Counted from the stretch's first letter, positions 8,603-17,838 are shown. The stretch is DNA of 64,000 bases from Deltaproteobacteria bacterium (GCA_016200545.1 JACQEO010000075.1:1-64000), one strand, 5' to 3'. Notes: generated from the sequence alone by a model not told the origin. A program made the numbers and translations.

Positions 8603-8728
8603 GGCGGATGCGACGGATGCGCGTCGCGACGGTCGAACAGCAAGCGCGATGCCGCGCAGGGTGGACCGCACGTCGCGTACGATATCGCATGGATTCTCGA
8701 CGTCGCGGCCGTTTGATACGGTCGTCCG

Positions 8729-11167
8729 ATGGCGACGTTCCTCGCGCGTCGCGCCGCCACGGCGCTCCTCGTCCTGTGTACGGCGTACGGTATGGCGAAA
8801 GGCCGAGCGGGGGAGGTCCGGGCGTCCGCCACGCCGGGACCGACGCTTCCACTGTCCGCTGCGCCGACGCCGGCCGCGACGACGGCGACGACGGCGACGT
8901 CCGACGTGAGCGATGCCGCGAGCTCTGCGTCCGCGACGATGCGTGTGCACGCGGTGCTCGTGAATGGGGGCGGGCGCCGCGAGACCAACTATCGCTCGCA
9001 CCTCCAGCACGTGCGAACCCTCGTCGCGTTGTTGACGACGGCGGGTGTGCGGCGCGAGCAGATCGTCGTCTTCAGCGCCGACGGCGCCGATCCCGCGGCC
9101 GACCTCGCGACCCGCGAGGACGAGCCGGTGCGCGGCGCGTGGATCCTCCCGAGAAGCGCCGCCGGACCGCTGGGGCCGCAGACCGACTACGTCAGCTCCG
9201 CGCTCGAGGGGTACACGCTCCGGCCGGCGCACGTGGAGGCGCTGCGCGCCTGGTTTGCGGAGGAGGGAACGCGCCTGCGTGCCGGCGACACGTTGCTCTT
9301 CTACGTGACCGACCACGGCGACAAGAACGAGAAGGATACGACGAACAACACGATCACGCTCTGGGGCGAAGCGCTGTCGGTCGACGACCTCCAGGGTCTG
9401 CTCGCTACGGTCGATCCCGGAGTGCGCGTCGTCTTGGTGATGTCGCAATGCTTCGCCGGCGCGTTCGCGCGCCTCATGTACCGCGCGGCGGACGACGCCC
9501 TGCCGACGGGGCAGGTGTGCGGCTTCTTCTCGGCGCCGTCCGACCGACCGGCGTACGGCTGCTATGCGGAGAACCGTGGCAAGGAAGGCGTCGGGCACTC
9601 GCATCATTTTCTCCGGGCGCTCGCGGAGCTCGGACGCTTCTCCGAGGCGGAGCAGCGCGTGCTCGTGACCGACGACTCGCCGGATGTGCCGCACAGCACG
9701 CTCGACGTGTTCGTCGGCGACAGACTGCGCGCCGCCGCCGAGGCGGCGGGTGAGGAGCCGCGCCAGTATGCGGACGGCCTGATCGCGACCGCGTGGCGAC
9801 AGCCGGCGGCGTTCGAGCCCGCGATCCGCCTCCTCGATCGCATCGGGCAGGCGTTCGGGTCGTTCAGCCCGCGAAGCCTCGCCGAGCTCGACGAACAAGC
9901 GCGCGCCCTTCCCGAGCTGAGCGCGCGGCTCAAGACCTACGCGGACCGCTGGCGGGACGCGCTCGAGTCGCTGCGCGTCGAGAATTTCGCGCGCTTTCTC
10001 GACGCCGAGCCGGCATGGCGACCGCGTCTGGCCGCGACGGCGCTCGCTGCCCTGAACGCCGACGACCGCCGCGCGACGGTGCGCACGTTGCTCGTCGCGC
10101 TCGTGCCCTTCACCGGTCACGACCCCGTACGGCATGCGCGTCTCCTCTCACTGAAGCGCAAGGCCGACGACGCCGCGGCGGCATACTACCGCGCCGAGGT
10201 GCGGGTCGGCGTCGTCTTGCGACTACGTGCGGTCTTGATGCGCATCGCTGGCGAGGTTCTGCTCGCCCGTGACGGTGGCGACGCACGCCGGGCCGGCGAC
10301 GCGCTCGCGAGCTGCGAGGCCTTCCAGCTCGGCGACGTCCCACCGGCGTCGACCGCGGCGTCGCTGCCGGCGCCGCCTCCGTTTCCACCGCTCGCCGCGG
10401 AGGAGCGCCTCCTCACGGGGCTCCTACCCGCCTACATGGGGATCGATTTTCGACCGCTCGAGGAGGCGAAGCGTGCGCGCCTCCACGTGCGCAGGGGCGC
10501 GGTGAACGTGCTGCACGTCTATCCGGACTCGCCCGCCGAACACGCCGGGGTGGAGATCGGCGACGTCGTCCTCGGCCCTCCGGGGGCGCCCTTCGAGGAG
10601 CCGAATCAGGTGCGCGAGTGGACGATGCGGCGCCAGATCGACGTGCCGACGCCGCTCGCGATCGTGCGTGACTCCGAGATGCGCACGATCACGCTCCGCC
10701 CGGGACCGTTCCCGCTCACGCTTCCGAAGCTTCCCGGCCCGCCGAAGATCGGCAGCGCCGCGCCGCCGCTCGAGCTCGAGCTTTTCAGGGGTCGGACTGA
10801 CTTCGCCGCGCCGCGCACCCGACTCCTCTTCTTCTGGGCGACGTGGTGCACGATCTGCAAGCAGTCGCTTCCCGAGGTCCTGGCCTTCGAGGCGATTCGC
10901 GGTGTCGATGTCGTCGCCATCACCGACGAGAGCGCGGAGACCCTGCGGACGTTTTTCCACGACGAGCGGGCCGCCTTTCCCGAGGTCGTCGCCCGAGATC
11001 CTCGCCGCCGCCTGTTCCAGCACTACGGCGTGAGCGGGACACCGACCTTCGTCCTCGTCGATCGCGCCGGCGTCATCCGCGAATACCAGACCGGGTACCC
11101 GCCCGAGGGGCTGCGGATCGAGGGCTGGCACTGGCGCGAGGACGCGAAGGCACTCTCCGCCGAGTGA
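8729..11167 (+). CDS. Secreted caspase-like / PDZ / thioredoxin fusion protein
   Basis: An 812-residue exported protein. A signal peptide covers about 1-27, followed by an Ala/Thr/Pro linker. Residues about 70-290 form a caspase-hemoglobinase-like (clan CD) domain with candidate dyad His196 in YVTDHGDKN and Cys241 in LVMSQCFAGAF, the HG and QC(F/Y)(A/S)G signatures of legumain/caspase-type peptidases. Residues about 330-560 are helical and unrecognised. About 570-660 is a PDZ-like domain (VNVLHVYPDSPAEHAGVEIGD), and about 675-800 a TlpA/thioredoxin domain with Cys707 and Cys710 in FFWATWCTICKQ. This suggests a periplasmic or surface protease that also handles thiols. It is divergent from the GAF kinase, with 126 bases between the starts. 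Confidence 0.75.
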   Translation: MATFLARRAATALLVLCTAYGMAKGRAGEVRASATPGPTLPLSAAPTPAATTATTATSDVSDAASSASATMRVHAVLVNGGGRRETNYRSHLQHVRTLVALLTTAGVRREQIVVFSADGADPAADLATREDEPVRGAWILPRSAAGPLGPQTDYVSSALEGYTLRPAHVEALRAWFAEEGTRLRAGDTLLFYVTDHGDKNEKDTTNNTITLWGEALSVDDLQGLLATVDPGVRVVLVMSQCFAGAFARLMYRAADDALPTGQVCGFFSAPSDRPAYGCYAENRGKEGVGHSHHFLRALAELGRFSEAEQRVLVTDDSPDVPHSTLDVFVGDRLRAAAEAAGEEPRQYADGLIATAWRQPAAFEPAIRLLDRIGQAFGSFSPRSLAELDEQARALPELSARLKTYADRWRDALESLRVENFARFLDAEPAWRPRLAATALAALNADDRRATVRTLLVALVPFTGHDPVRHARLLSLKRKADDAAAAYYRAEVRVGVVLRLRAVLMRIAGEVLLARDGGDARRAGDALASCEAFQLGDVPPASTAASLPAPPPFPPLAAEERLLTGLLPAYMGIDFRPLEEAKRARLHVRRGAVNVLHVYPDSPAEHAGVEIGDVVLGPPGAPFEEPNQVREWTMRRQIDVPTPLAIVRDSEMRTITLRPGPFPLTLPKLPGPPKIGSAAPPLELELFRGRTDFAAPRTRLLFFWATWCTICKQSLPEVLAFEAIRGVDVVAITDESAETLRTFFHDERAAFPEVVARDPRRRLFQHYGVSGTPTFVLVDRAGVIREYQTGYPPEGLRIEGWHWREDAKALSAE

Positions 11168-11250
11168 CGCCGTGGTGGCGTGCGGGCTCCCCGATTATCT
11201 CCTCGAGAAATGACCAATGGGCGGGATGGTCGCCGGCGACGGAATCGCGC

Positions 11251-11676
11251 ATGACAAGACGCATGCAGATCTCCCCACGCGAAGACCTCCGAGCGACCGA
11301 GCGCGGTGCGCGCGCGGCCTCCGACGTGTTTCCCTTCGAGTGCGTCGCCTCGCGGATCGTCGACATGCCGGAGAAGCGCCTCATGCTGGCCGTGCTCCTG
11401 GATGCGATCCTTCAGCTCCGCCGCCAGGGATCGACGGGTGCGATCGAGGCCGCCGACTGGATTCACGGCCGCTGGACGGACTCGTCGTTCTCGTTCGTCG
11501 CCGTGTGCGAGGCGCTCGGCCTCGATCCCGGTTATCTCGCGCGCGGCGTCTTCGCCTGGGCGCGACAGGCGAATGAGTTGGCGCCGCTTCGCAGAAGTCG
11601 ATTGCGGCGCTCGCAGACCCGTGCGCTCCGGCTCTCCACGCGCCGACGCCCCGAACGCTCGCTCGCCGCGCTCTGA
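11251..11676 (+). CDS. Small unrecognised protein, paralogue of the 38.1-kb gene
   Basis: A 141-residue protein with no known family. Residues about 40-105 share a clear pattern with the protein encoded at 37567-38118: a hydrophobic helix (MLAVLLDAILQL), a short polar segment with W-I, and FSFVAVCEALGLDPGYLARG. The last block looks like a helix-turn-helix core, so DNA binding is possible. The C-terminus is very Arg-rich, which also fits nucleic-acid binding. The ATG at 11251 was chosen. The frame is open much further upstream only because it runs antisense-like through the preceding gene. Expressed probably from its own promoter. Confidence 0.6.
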   Translation: MTRRMQISPREDLRATERGARAASDVFPFECVASRIVDMPEKRLMLAVLLDAILQLRRQGSTGAIEAADWIHGRWTDSSFSFVAVCEALGLDPGYLARGVFAWARQANELAPLRRSRLRRSQTRALRLSTRRRPERSLAAL

Positions 11677-11765
11677 GCGCACGCGCGGCGGTGTGAACCG
11701 TCGCCGGAACGACCGCGCCCCGCAATGGCCAGGCGTCGCCGCCGTTGATACACATCGGCGGAGCG

Positions 11766-12683
11766 ATGGGGGCGCAATCCGCAGAGCCCGTCCGCGCGCG
11801 CGCGCGGACGACCGTTGGCGTCCGCAACACGCGCGGCCTCGCGGTGACGCTCGTCCTCGTCACCGCCTACATGATCGCAGAGGTCGTCGGTGGGATCCTC
11901 GCGAACTCGCTCGCGCTTCTCGCCGACGCCGCCCACATGCTCGGCGACGCCGGCGCGCTCGGTCTGGCGCTCTTCGCGCTCTGGTTCGCGCGCCGTCCGG
12001 CGACCGCGAAGCACACCTATGGCTTCCATCGCACGGAGATCCTCGCTGCGCTGGCGAATGGCGCGACCCTGATCGCGATCGCCATCTCGATCATCGTCGA
12101 GGCGTACGGCCGCTTTCGCACTCCGGTAGAGGTGCGGGCCGGATTGCTGATCGTCATCGCGACCGGTGGGTTGCTCGTCAACCTCGTCGGGCTCTGGATG
12201 CTGCACGACGACCGCGACGGCGTGAGCCTCAACTTGCGTGGCGCCTGGCTCCACGTCTTCACCGATGCGCTCGGCAGCGTGCAGGCGATCATTGCCGGTG
12301 TCCTCCTGTGGACGCTCGGGTGGGTCTGGGTGGATCCCCTCGCGTCGGTGCTGATCGCCCTCCTGGTCGTCTTCTCCGCCTGGGAGCTGTTGCGCGGCGC
12401 GACCGCCGTGCTCATGGAAGGCGCGCCCGGCCACATCGACGTCGACGAGGTGCGGAACGCGATCCTCGCCACCCCCGGCGTCGGCGCCGTCGACGACCTG
12501 CACGTCTGGACGATCACCAGCGGCCTCGAAGCGCTCTCGGCGCACGTGCTCCTCTGTGACGATCGCCCGCCGCGCCTGCTCTTGAACGACATCCGTGACA
12601 TGCTGCGCGCCCGCTTCCGCATCGACCACGTCACCATTCAGGTGGAGACCGAGAGCTGCGAGGAGGCCGGTCTCCATCCATGA
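11766..12683 (+). CDS. Cation diffusion facilitator (CzcD/ZitB-like metal exporter)
   Basis: A 305-residue inner-membrane CDF transporter that exports Zn(II), Co(II) or Cd(II) in exchange for protons. Six transmembrane helices lie between about residues 25 and 205. The zinc-site pairs are visible as AHMLGDAGAL in helix II and HVFTDALGS in helix V (the HD-HD pattern typical of zinc-type CDFs). The cytoplasmic ferredoxin-like domain follows (about 215-295, VDEVRNAILATPGV and VDDLHVWTITSG). The ATG at 11766 has GGCGGAG upstream and fits the family start. A longer TTG start at 11745 is less likely. It may be co-transcribed with the broken SRPBCC gene 7 bases downstream. Confidence 0.9.
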   Translation: MGAQSAEPVRARARTTVGVRNTRGLAVTLVLVTAYMIAEVVGGILANSLALLADAAHMLGDAGALGLALFALWFARRPATAKHTYGFHRTEILAALANGATLIAIAISIIVEAYGRFRTPVEVRAGLLIVIATGGLLVNLVGLWMLHDDRDGVSLNLRGAWLHVFTDALGSVQAIIAGVLLWTLGWVWVDPLASVLIALLVVFSAWELLRGATAVLMEGAPGHIDVDEVRNAILATPGVGAVDDLHVWTITSGLEALSAHVLLCDDRPPRLLLNDIRDMLRARFRIDHVTIQVETESCEEAGLHP

Positions 12684-12690
12684 CGAGGCG

Positions 12691-13196
12691 ATGGGGCGAC
12701 GCACCGCCGAGGAGGCGCGGGTCTCCCGTCCATTGCGCTTCGAGGTGAGCTCGGTGATCGCGGCGCCGGCGGATCGAGTGTGGCAACGCGTCTCGACGAT
12801 GGCCGGCGTCAACGCCGAGCTCCGGCCGATCGTCCGCATGACGTACCCGCCGGAGGTCGACGCGCTCCGACCCGAGGACGTCGCTCCGGGCGTCCGTGTC
12901 TTCCGGAGCTGGATTCTTCTCTGCGGCGTGCTGCCGGTCGACTACGACGACCTCACGCTGCTGCGCGTGACGCCGGGGCGGGCTTTCACGAGTCGTCGAC
13001 GATGGGGAGCCAGCGCCGCTGGGAGCACGAGCGCCTGCTCGAGGACGTCCCGAGCGGTTGCCGCGTGACCGACCGCGTCGCCTTCGAACCGCGTGTGCCG
13101 CTCCTCGGTCCGCTCTACCGTGCCATATTCCAGCTGGTCTTCCGCCACCGCCACCGCCGCCTACGCGCGGAGTTCACGGGCGTGGCGCGGACGTAG
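12691..13196 (+). pseudogene. SRPBCC/START-like protein, frameshifted
   Basis: The first half (12691 to about 12980) reads as a polyketide-cyclase/START-like (SRPBCC) protein: VSSVIAAPADRVWQRVSTMA at the N-terminus, then LLCGVLPVDYDDLTLLRVTPG. The second half continues in another frame (FHESSTMGSQRRWEHERLLE to LRAEFTGVART, ending at 13196). The switch lies at about 12976-12983 in a GGGGCGGG run and is repaired by one added G. These proteins bind hydrophobic ligands. Because the shift is a single base in a homopolymer, assembly error is a real alternative to a true pseudogene. Confidence 0.65.
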
Positions 13197-13217
13197 CGGC
13201 GAGCGCCAGCGCCGTAC

Positions 13218-13406
13218 GCGGGCATCCCGCCCGAACGCCAGGAACGCATCTTCGAGCCCTTCACGCAGTACGACGGCGACATGGGAGCCGCGGGGCTCGG
13301 ACTCGCGATCGTACGCGACATCGTGTAGGCCCACGGCGGGCGTGTCCTGCTCGAAAGCGCTCCGGGCCGGGGAACGCGCTTCACCCTCGAACTGCCCCGC
13401 GGCTGA
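13218..13406 (+). pseudogene. Histidine kinase ATPase-domain fragment with in-frame stop
   Basis: A 63-codon remnant of the C-terminal end of a sensor histidine kinase. It begins at GIPPERQERIFEPF (the F box region), continues GLGLAIVRDIV (G2 box), and ends with APGRGTRFTLELPRG before the normal TGA. A TAG interrupts it at 13326-13328, where relatives carry a sense codon before AHGG. No upstream kinase sequence is present: the preceding DNA is the end of the SRPBCC relic. This is a true relic rather than a sequencing artefact because most of the gene is missing. Confidence 0.75.
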
Positions 13407-13582
13407 CGGCATGACGGCCCTGCTCATCGATGCGGATCAACGCATCGACGGACGGGAGATCGCTTGCCGGACGAGTTCGATCCGCGTTACACACCGACGC
13501 GAACCCCAGTGGCCCGTACGAACTGCTGTGCTGCCCGGAGCGAAGGCTGCATTCCCGCCGGGACGCCGGCGGGCGAGCGGCG

Positions 13583-14347
13583 ATGACCGTCGCCGTCACC
13601 GACACGGCCGCGGCGGTCGCGCGAGTCCGGGCCTGGGAGGCCGAGCTCCCCGAGGACGAGCGGCTCTTCGACGATCCGCACGCGCACCTCTTCGTGGGTG
13701 GGACGGCCGCCGACGAAGTGACCGGCCTCTTTCTGTCGGCGCCCCTCTTCCGCGAGGCCGTGCGATTGCGGACGCGCTTCATCGACGATGCCGTCCGGGC
13801 GGCGTTGGGGGATGGCATCCGCCAGATTCTCATCCTCGGTGTCGGCTTCGATTGCCGAGCGCTCCGTCTGGATGAGATCGCCACGTGCGGCGCCATCGTC
13901 TTCGAGGTCGATTATCAGGAGCAGCTCGCGCACAAGGCGGCGATTCTAGGCGCCGCCGGCGTGTCGCTTCCGCTGTGGGCTCGATCGGTGCCGTGCGATT
14001 TTACGGCCGACGACTTCGATCGCCGGCTGACCATCAATCTGGCCGGCGCCGGTTTCGATCGGGGTGCACCGGTGGTGATCGTGTGGGAGGGGGTGGTGAG
14101 CTACCTCAACGATGAAGCATGCGACCGGAGTCTGCGGTGGATGGCGGCGGTCGGCGGTGCGGGCTCACGGCTGGTATTCAACTACACGGTGGCACGCTTT
14201 GATCCGGCGCGGCTCCCGGCCCGCATCGCCGCCGCCGGGTTTGCGCGTCTCGACGATGCGGACCTTGGCGAGGTTCATCGACGCTATCTTCCCGGTGAGC
14301 CCCCGGGCGAGGGCGAGCTCTATCACCTCGCCGTCGCCTGGCGCTGA
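13583..14347 (+). CDS. Class I SAM-dependent methyltransferase (LCMT/TIGR00027-like)
   Basis: A 254-residue methyltransferase of the leucine-carboxyl-methyltransferase-like branch. Motif I is QILILGVGFDCRALRL (about residues 79-94), preceded by the R-T-R-F-I-D-D element typical of the TIGR00027 family and followed by VFEVDYQEQLAHKA. A VIVWEGVVSYL block (motif IV/V) follows. Family members methylate carboxylates or hydroxyls of small molecules, so the substrate here is unknown. The ATG at 13583 was chosen because homology begins there. The open frame extends 51 codons upstream with no recognisable content. Confidence 0.8.
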   Translation: MTVAVTDTAAAVARVRAWEAELPEDERLFDDPHAHLFVGGTAADEVTGLFLSAPLFREAVRLRTRFIDDAVRAALGDGIRQILILGVGFDCRALRLDEIATCGAIVFEVDYQEQLAHKAAILGAAGVSLPLWARSVPCDFTADDFDRRLTINLAGAGFDRGAPVVIVWEGVVSYLNDEACDRSLRWMAAVGGAGSRLVFNYTVARFDPARLPARIAAAGFARLDDADLGEVHRRYLPGEPPGEGELYHLAVAWR

Positions 14348-14427
14348 CGGCTAGCGACGCGTGCGTCGCGACGGCGAATTGGATCGCGGCGGGCGACTGT
14401 GCGATACGTCGCGGGAGGCCACGCACG

Positions 14428-15600
14428 ATGTACTTCGCCGACGAGCCCGAGCACGTCACGCAGCTCCGCGACACGTTGCGGAGGTTCGCCGCGGCGGAGA
14501 TGCCGCGCGAGAAGCTGCGCGAATGGGACCGCGCCAACGCCTTCGATCCCGCCGTCTTCCGCAAGCTCGCGGCGCTCGGCGTCTGCGGGCTCACGATCGA
14601 TGCAGAGTATGGCGGGGCAGGGCGCGACCTCGTCGCCGCGATCGCGGTCATCGAGGAGCTCAGCCGCGGCGGCGCGGCGATCGCCGGACCGTACATCCAC
14701 TGCGCGTTCTACGGCGGCCTCAACATCTCGGCGAACGGCTCGGCGGCGCAGAAGCGCGCGCTGCTGCCGCGGCTCGCGCGCGGCGAGATCCTCTTCGCCT
14801 ATGGCCTCTCCGAGCCCGACGTCGGCGGCGACCTCGCGAGCGTCACCACCACCGCGCGGCGGAGCGCCGACGGACGCCACGTGATCGTCAACGGCACGAA
14901 GCGCTGGTGCACGGCGGCGCGCATCGCCGATTACATCTACTGCTTGGTGCGTTCGGACGCCGTCGCGCCGCGCTACCGCAATCTCTCCTTCTTGCTGGTG
15001 CCGACACGCTCATCCGGCATCACCATCACCACGATTGATCATCTCGGCCTGCGCTACGCAGAGACGACCGACGTCATCCTCGAGGACGTCGAGGTGCCGA
15101 TCGAGAACGTCGTCGGCGGCGAGGCGGGGTGGAACCAGGGCTGGCGCATGCTCGCCGGGCCGGCGCTCGACGTCGAGAAGCTCGAGATCACCGCCGTCAC
15201 CCTCGGCATCGCCACGGCGGCGGTCGAGGATGCGTGGGCATACGCGCAGGAGCGCGAGCAGTTCGGGACGCCGATCTCGGGCCATCAGGCGGTGCGTCAC
15301 GCGCTGGTCGACGCGCGCACCAAGTTGCAGGCGTGCCGCCACATGCTCTACCACGCCGCGTGGCTCGCGCAGCAGGAGCGGCCGTGCAGCGTCGAGACCT
15401 CGATGGCGAAGCTCTTCATCGGCGAGACCGCGGTCGAGATCGTCCTCGCCTGCCAGCGCGTCATGGGCGCGTACGGTTGCGCCGCCGGCCACGACATGGA
15501 GCGCTACGTGCGCGACGTCGTCTGCATGCCGATAGTCGGCGGCTCGTCGAACATGCAGCGCAACAACATCGCGAACCGCCTCCACTTGGCGGGCGGCTGA
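14428..15600 (+). CDS. Acyl-CoA dehydrogenase
   Basis: A 390-residue FAD-dependent acyl-CoA dehydrogenase. The N-terminal helical domain (1-120) is followed by the beta domain with FAYGLSEPDVGGDLASV (flavin/substrate loop), and a C-terminal helical bundle with REQFGTPISGHQAVRH and CQRVMGAYGCAAGHDMERYVRD. It catalyses alpha,beta-desaturation of an acyl-CoA and passes electrons to ETF. Chain length and branching specificity cannot be read from sequence. The gene stands alone here, although the phosphotransferase at 32 kb and several monooxygenases point to lipid or alkane-derived acyl-CoA catabolism in this genome. Confidence 0.92.
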   Translation: MYFADEPEHVTQLRDTLRRFAAAEMPREKLREWDRANAFDPAVFRKLAALGVCGLTIDAEYGGAGRDLVAAIAVIEELSRGGAAIAGPYIHCAFYGGLNISANGSAAQKRALLPRLARGEILFAYGLSEPDVGGDLASVTTTARRSADGRHVIVNGTKRWCTAARIADYIYCLVRSDAVAPRYRNLSFLLVPTRSSGITITTIDHLGLRYAETTDVILEDVEVPIENVVGGEAGWNQGWRMLAGPALDVEKLEITAVTLGIATAAVEDAWAYAQEREQFGTPISGHQAVRHALVDARTKLQACRHMLYHAAWLAQQERPCSVETSMAKLFIGETAVEIVLACQRVMGAYGCAAGHDMERYVRDVVCMPIVGGSSNMQRNNIANRLHLAGG

Positions 15601-15645
15601 GCGCGTGGGCGTCGTGCGGCGCGTGCCACAGGACGCCCATGCGCG

Positions 15646-16152
15646 TCAGGCGGCGCGCACGTGCTCGGCGTTCCACGCGGCGACCATCGCCGCCGCCTGG
15701 CGCGCGTCGTCGTCGTTGACCGCGCGCGCTTGATAGGTCAGCTCGAGCGTGACGCCGTTCGGGTCGCCGAAGTAGATCGACAGCCACACGCCGTCGTGGT
15801 CGACGGGGCCGGTGACGTGGATGCCCTGCTTTGTGAGGTGCGCCTGCCAGGCGGCAAGCGTCTCGCGCGAGTCGACGGAAAGGGCGAGGTGGCGCACCCA
15901 GCGCGGCAGGGAATCGTGCGCACTCGGCGTCAGTCCGTCGATGTCGAAGAAGGCGATGACCTCGCCGCTCCCCATGGCGAAGAACGTGTGTAGGTAGGCG
16001 CGCGTGGAGCCGGTCTCGGGATCGGCCTCACCGCGGACGGCGTGGACGAGCTTGAACCCCATCACCTCGGTGTAGAAGCGAGCGGTCTCCTTGGTGCTGG
16101 CCGTCGGGTACGCGACGTGGTTGAGCGCGGTCGCAATCGTCGGAGTCGGCAT
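15646..16152 (-). CDS. VOC family (glyoxalase/dioxygenase-like) protein
   Basis: A 168-residue vicinal-oxygen-chelate protein with two beta-alpha-beta-beta-beta modules: NHVAYPTASTKETARFYTEV at residues 11-30 and WVRHLALSVDSRETLAAWQA in the second. His12, His88 and Glu138 (in PNGVTLELTY) are the likely metal ligands. Families in this fold include glyoxalase I, extradiol dioxygenases and fosfomycin-type enzymes, and the reaction here is unassigned. It is on the minus strand, convergent with the acyl-CoA dehydrogenase. Confidence 0.85.
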   Translation of the reverse strand: MPTPTIATALNHVAYPTASTKETARFYTEVMGFKLVHAVRGEADPETGSTRAYLHTFFAMGSGEVIAFFDIDGLTPSAHDSLPRWVRHLALSVDSRETLAAWQAHLTKQGIHVTGPVDHDGVWLSIYFGDPNGVTLELTYQARAVNDDDARQAAAMVAAWNAEHVRAA

Positions 16153-16176
16153 CGAACGTCCTCCTCTTTCAGAGCG

Positions 16177-16968
16177 TCAGTGGGTTGATGGATGGCTCGG
16201 GTGATCCGCGGCGGCGCCCGCGAGGAGCGCGTCGGCGATCTCGCCCGCTGTGTGGATGGTGATGCGCGCGTCGGCGACAGCGGCGCGCAGGACGTCGGCG
16301 AGGACAGCGCAACGGGCCTCGTCGACGCCGGTGATGAACGCGTGGCAGATGACGAGAAAGAGACCGCCGCGGCTCGCGACCTGCTGGAGCGCGCCGAGCC
16401 ACGTGGCGCGCACCGCGCTGGGGTCGGCCGGCTCCGGGCGCAGGTAGTGAAAGCCGTCGACCGCCGGCCAGACGAACGGGATCTGCGCCAGGCCCGAGGG
16501 GAGCAGCTGCGGCCGCATGGCGTCGCCGAGGCTGGCGTCGTAGCGGTAGCCGAGGCGACGGAGCGCCGTCTCGGTGTGCGCCGTGCGCGCGCCGCCGGGC
16601 GCGCGGAACCCGACCGGGCGGACGCCGGCTGCGCGCGCCAGCGCCTCGGTGGCGCGCGCCGCGCGCTCGTCCTCGTCATGCGGAGTGAGCTGGCGCCACG
16701 GCTCGTGCGCCCAGCCGTGCATGCCGAGCTCGTGACCGTGGCGGACGACGTCGGCGACGGCGTCGGGATGATGGACGCCGTTCCAGCCCTCGACGAAGAA
16801 CGTCGCCCGCACGCCGGCCGCGGCGAGGAGCGCGTAGAGGCGGGGATAGCCGACGGCCAGTGACGGATCGGTGCCGTCGGCGCGTGGGCCGTCGCGTAGG
16901 CCGGCGCCGACGTCGGCGGCCTCGCCCATGTTGTCGAACGTGAAGCAGGCGAACGCGTGCGGCGTCAT
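16177..16968 (-). CDS. Polysaccharide deacetylase (CE4 / NodB-like)
   Basis: A 263-residue NodB-homology protein. The first motif is FTFDNMGEA (residues 9-17) in place of the usual TFDDG, keeping the catalytic Asp12 but with Asn at the second, metal-binding position. The H-x3-H metal motif is present as MHGWAHEPW (His84, His88), and a later GFRAPGG is the usual RxPxG catalytic block. FDN(M/L)GEA variants occur as a recognised sub-branch, so this is not necessarily a dead enzyme. No signal peptide is visible. The ATG overlaps the upstream TetR gene stop by four bases, so the two are translationally coupled. Confidence 0.82.
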   Translation of the reverse strand: MTPHAFACFTFDNMGEAADVGAGLRDGPRADGTDPSLAVGYPRLYALLAAAGVRATFFVEGWNGVHHPDAVADVVRHGHELGMHGWAHEPWRQLTPHDEDERAARATEALARAAGVRPVGFRAPGGARTAHTETALRRLGYRYDASLGDAMRPQLLPSGLAQIPFVWPAVDGFHYLRPEPADPSAVRATWLGALQQVASRGGLFLVICHAFITGVDEARCAVLADVLRAAVADARITIHTAGEIADALLAGAAADHPSHPSTH

Positions 16969-17702
16969 GGCTCGCGCACCAGGCCGTGGAACATGATCTC
17001 GACGAGGGTGTCGGCGTGCGCTTCGATCGTCGCCGGCGCGCGCACGTCGAGCTCATGCGTGAGACGGAGCATTGCGGTCGCGCTGAAGACGTACGACGCG
17101 GCGCCGACGCAGAGGAAAAGCAGGTGCGCGCGCGGCAGCGGCTTCGCCCAACCCTCGCGCTGCCCGGCCGCGAGGGTCTCCTCGAAGGGGCGGATGAGCG
17201 CCCCGACGTGACGGCGCACGAGCCAGCGCAGGCGCGGGGTGTCGTGGGCCCCCTCGCGGATCATGAGATGGGTGACGTCGGGATGCTCCGCCGAGAACCG
17301 TACGAAGCGGCGGACGAGGATCTTCAGGCGCTCACGCGAGCCAACGTCGCGCAGCTCCGTCGCGCTGCCGTCGAACGCCGCATGCAGCCGGCCGAGCGCT
17401 TCCTCGACGACGGCCCTCCAGAGCAGGTCTTTGGTGCGAAAGTGGTAGTGCACGAGCGGGTGGGTGACACCAGCCTGGCGGGCGATCTCGGCGGTGCGCG
17501 TGCCCTCGTACCCGTGCTCCGCGAACTGCGCGCGCGCGGCGGTGAGGATGCGTGCGCGCGCCCCGGGGGCGTCCGCGGAGGCCGTTCGGCGCGCTGCGGT
17601 CGCGACGGTCGCGAACGAGGGCAGCGATGGCGTCAGGCGCGCCCGCGCGTGCCGCGTCGCGGAGGGCGGCTTAACGAAACGTCGGTTGGCCTGAACAGTC
17701 AT
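16965..17702 (-). CDS. TetR/AcrR-family transcriptional regulator
   Basis: A 245-residue regulator. After an Arg/Ala-rich N-terminal tail of about 45 residues, the TetR helix-turn-helix spans about 48-95 (ARILTAARAQFAEHGYEGTR, then IARQAGVTHPLVHYHFRTKD). The C-terminal domain (100-245) is the ligand-binding/dimer part. It overlaps the deacetylase start by four bases (ATGA), so it probably controls that gene and itself. The divergent exbB operon start is about 130 bases away, so that operon is also a possible target. Confidence 0.88.
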   Translation of the reverse strand: MTVQANRRFVKPPSATRHARARLTPSLPSFATVATAARRTASADAPGARARILTAARAQFAEHGYEGTRTAEIARQAGVTHPLVHYHFRTKDLLWRAVVEEALGRLHAAFDGSATELRDVGSRERLKILVRRFVRFSAEHPDVTHLMIREGAHDTPRLRWLVRRHVGALIRPFEETLAAGQREGWAKPLPRAHLLFLCVGAASYVFSATAMLRLTHELDVRAPATIEAHADTLVEIMFHGLVREP

Positions 17703-17838
17703 TCAGGGCGCGACTAACAGCTCCGCGTGCACGCTGTCAACCGTTATCGCGGCCGTCACTGGCATTGCGTGGCGGCGCCGGCCTGCTATGGATCGGCGCT
17801 GCCGCGAGCGGGAGGGCCCGCGGCGGGGAGGCGACGGC

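Noticed and set aside
6872..8716. 614-residue plus-strand frame
   Set aside because: Antisense to the GAF sensor kinase; no domain or signal; codon-position bias fits the kinase strand.
8603..10135. Extension of the sensor kinase reading frame to 1320 residues
   Set aside because: The extra part runs antisense through the caspase-like gene, is Arg-rich and has no kinase or membrane features. The true start is near 8602.
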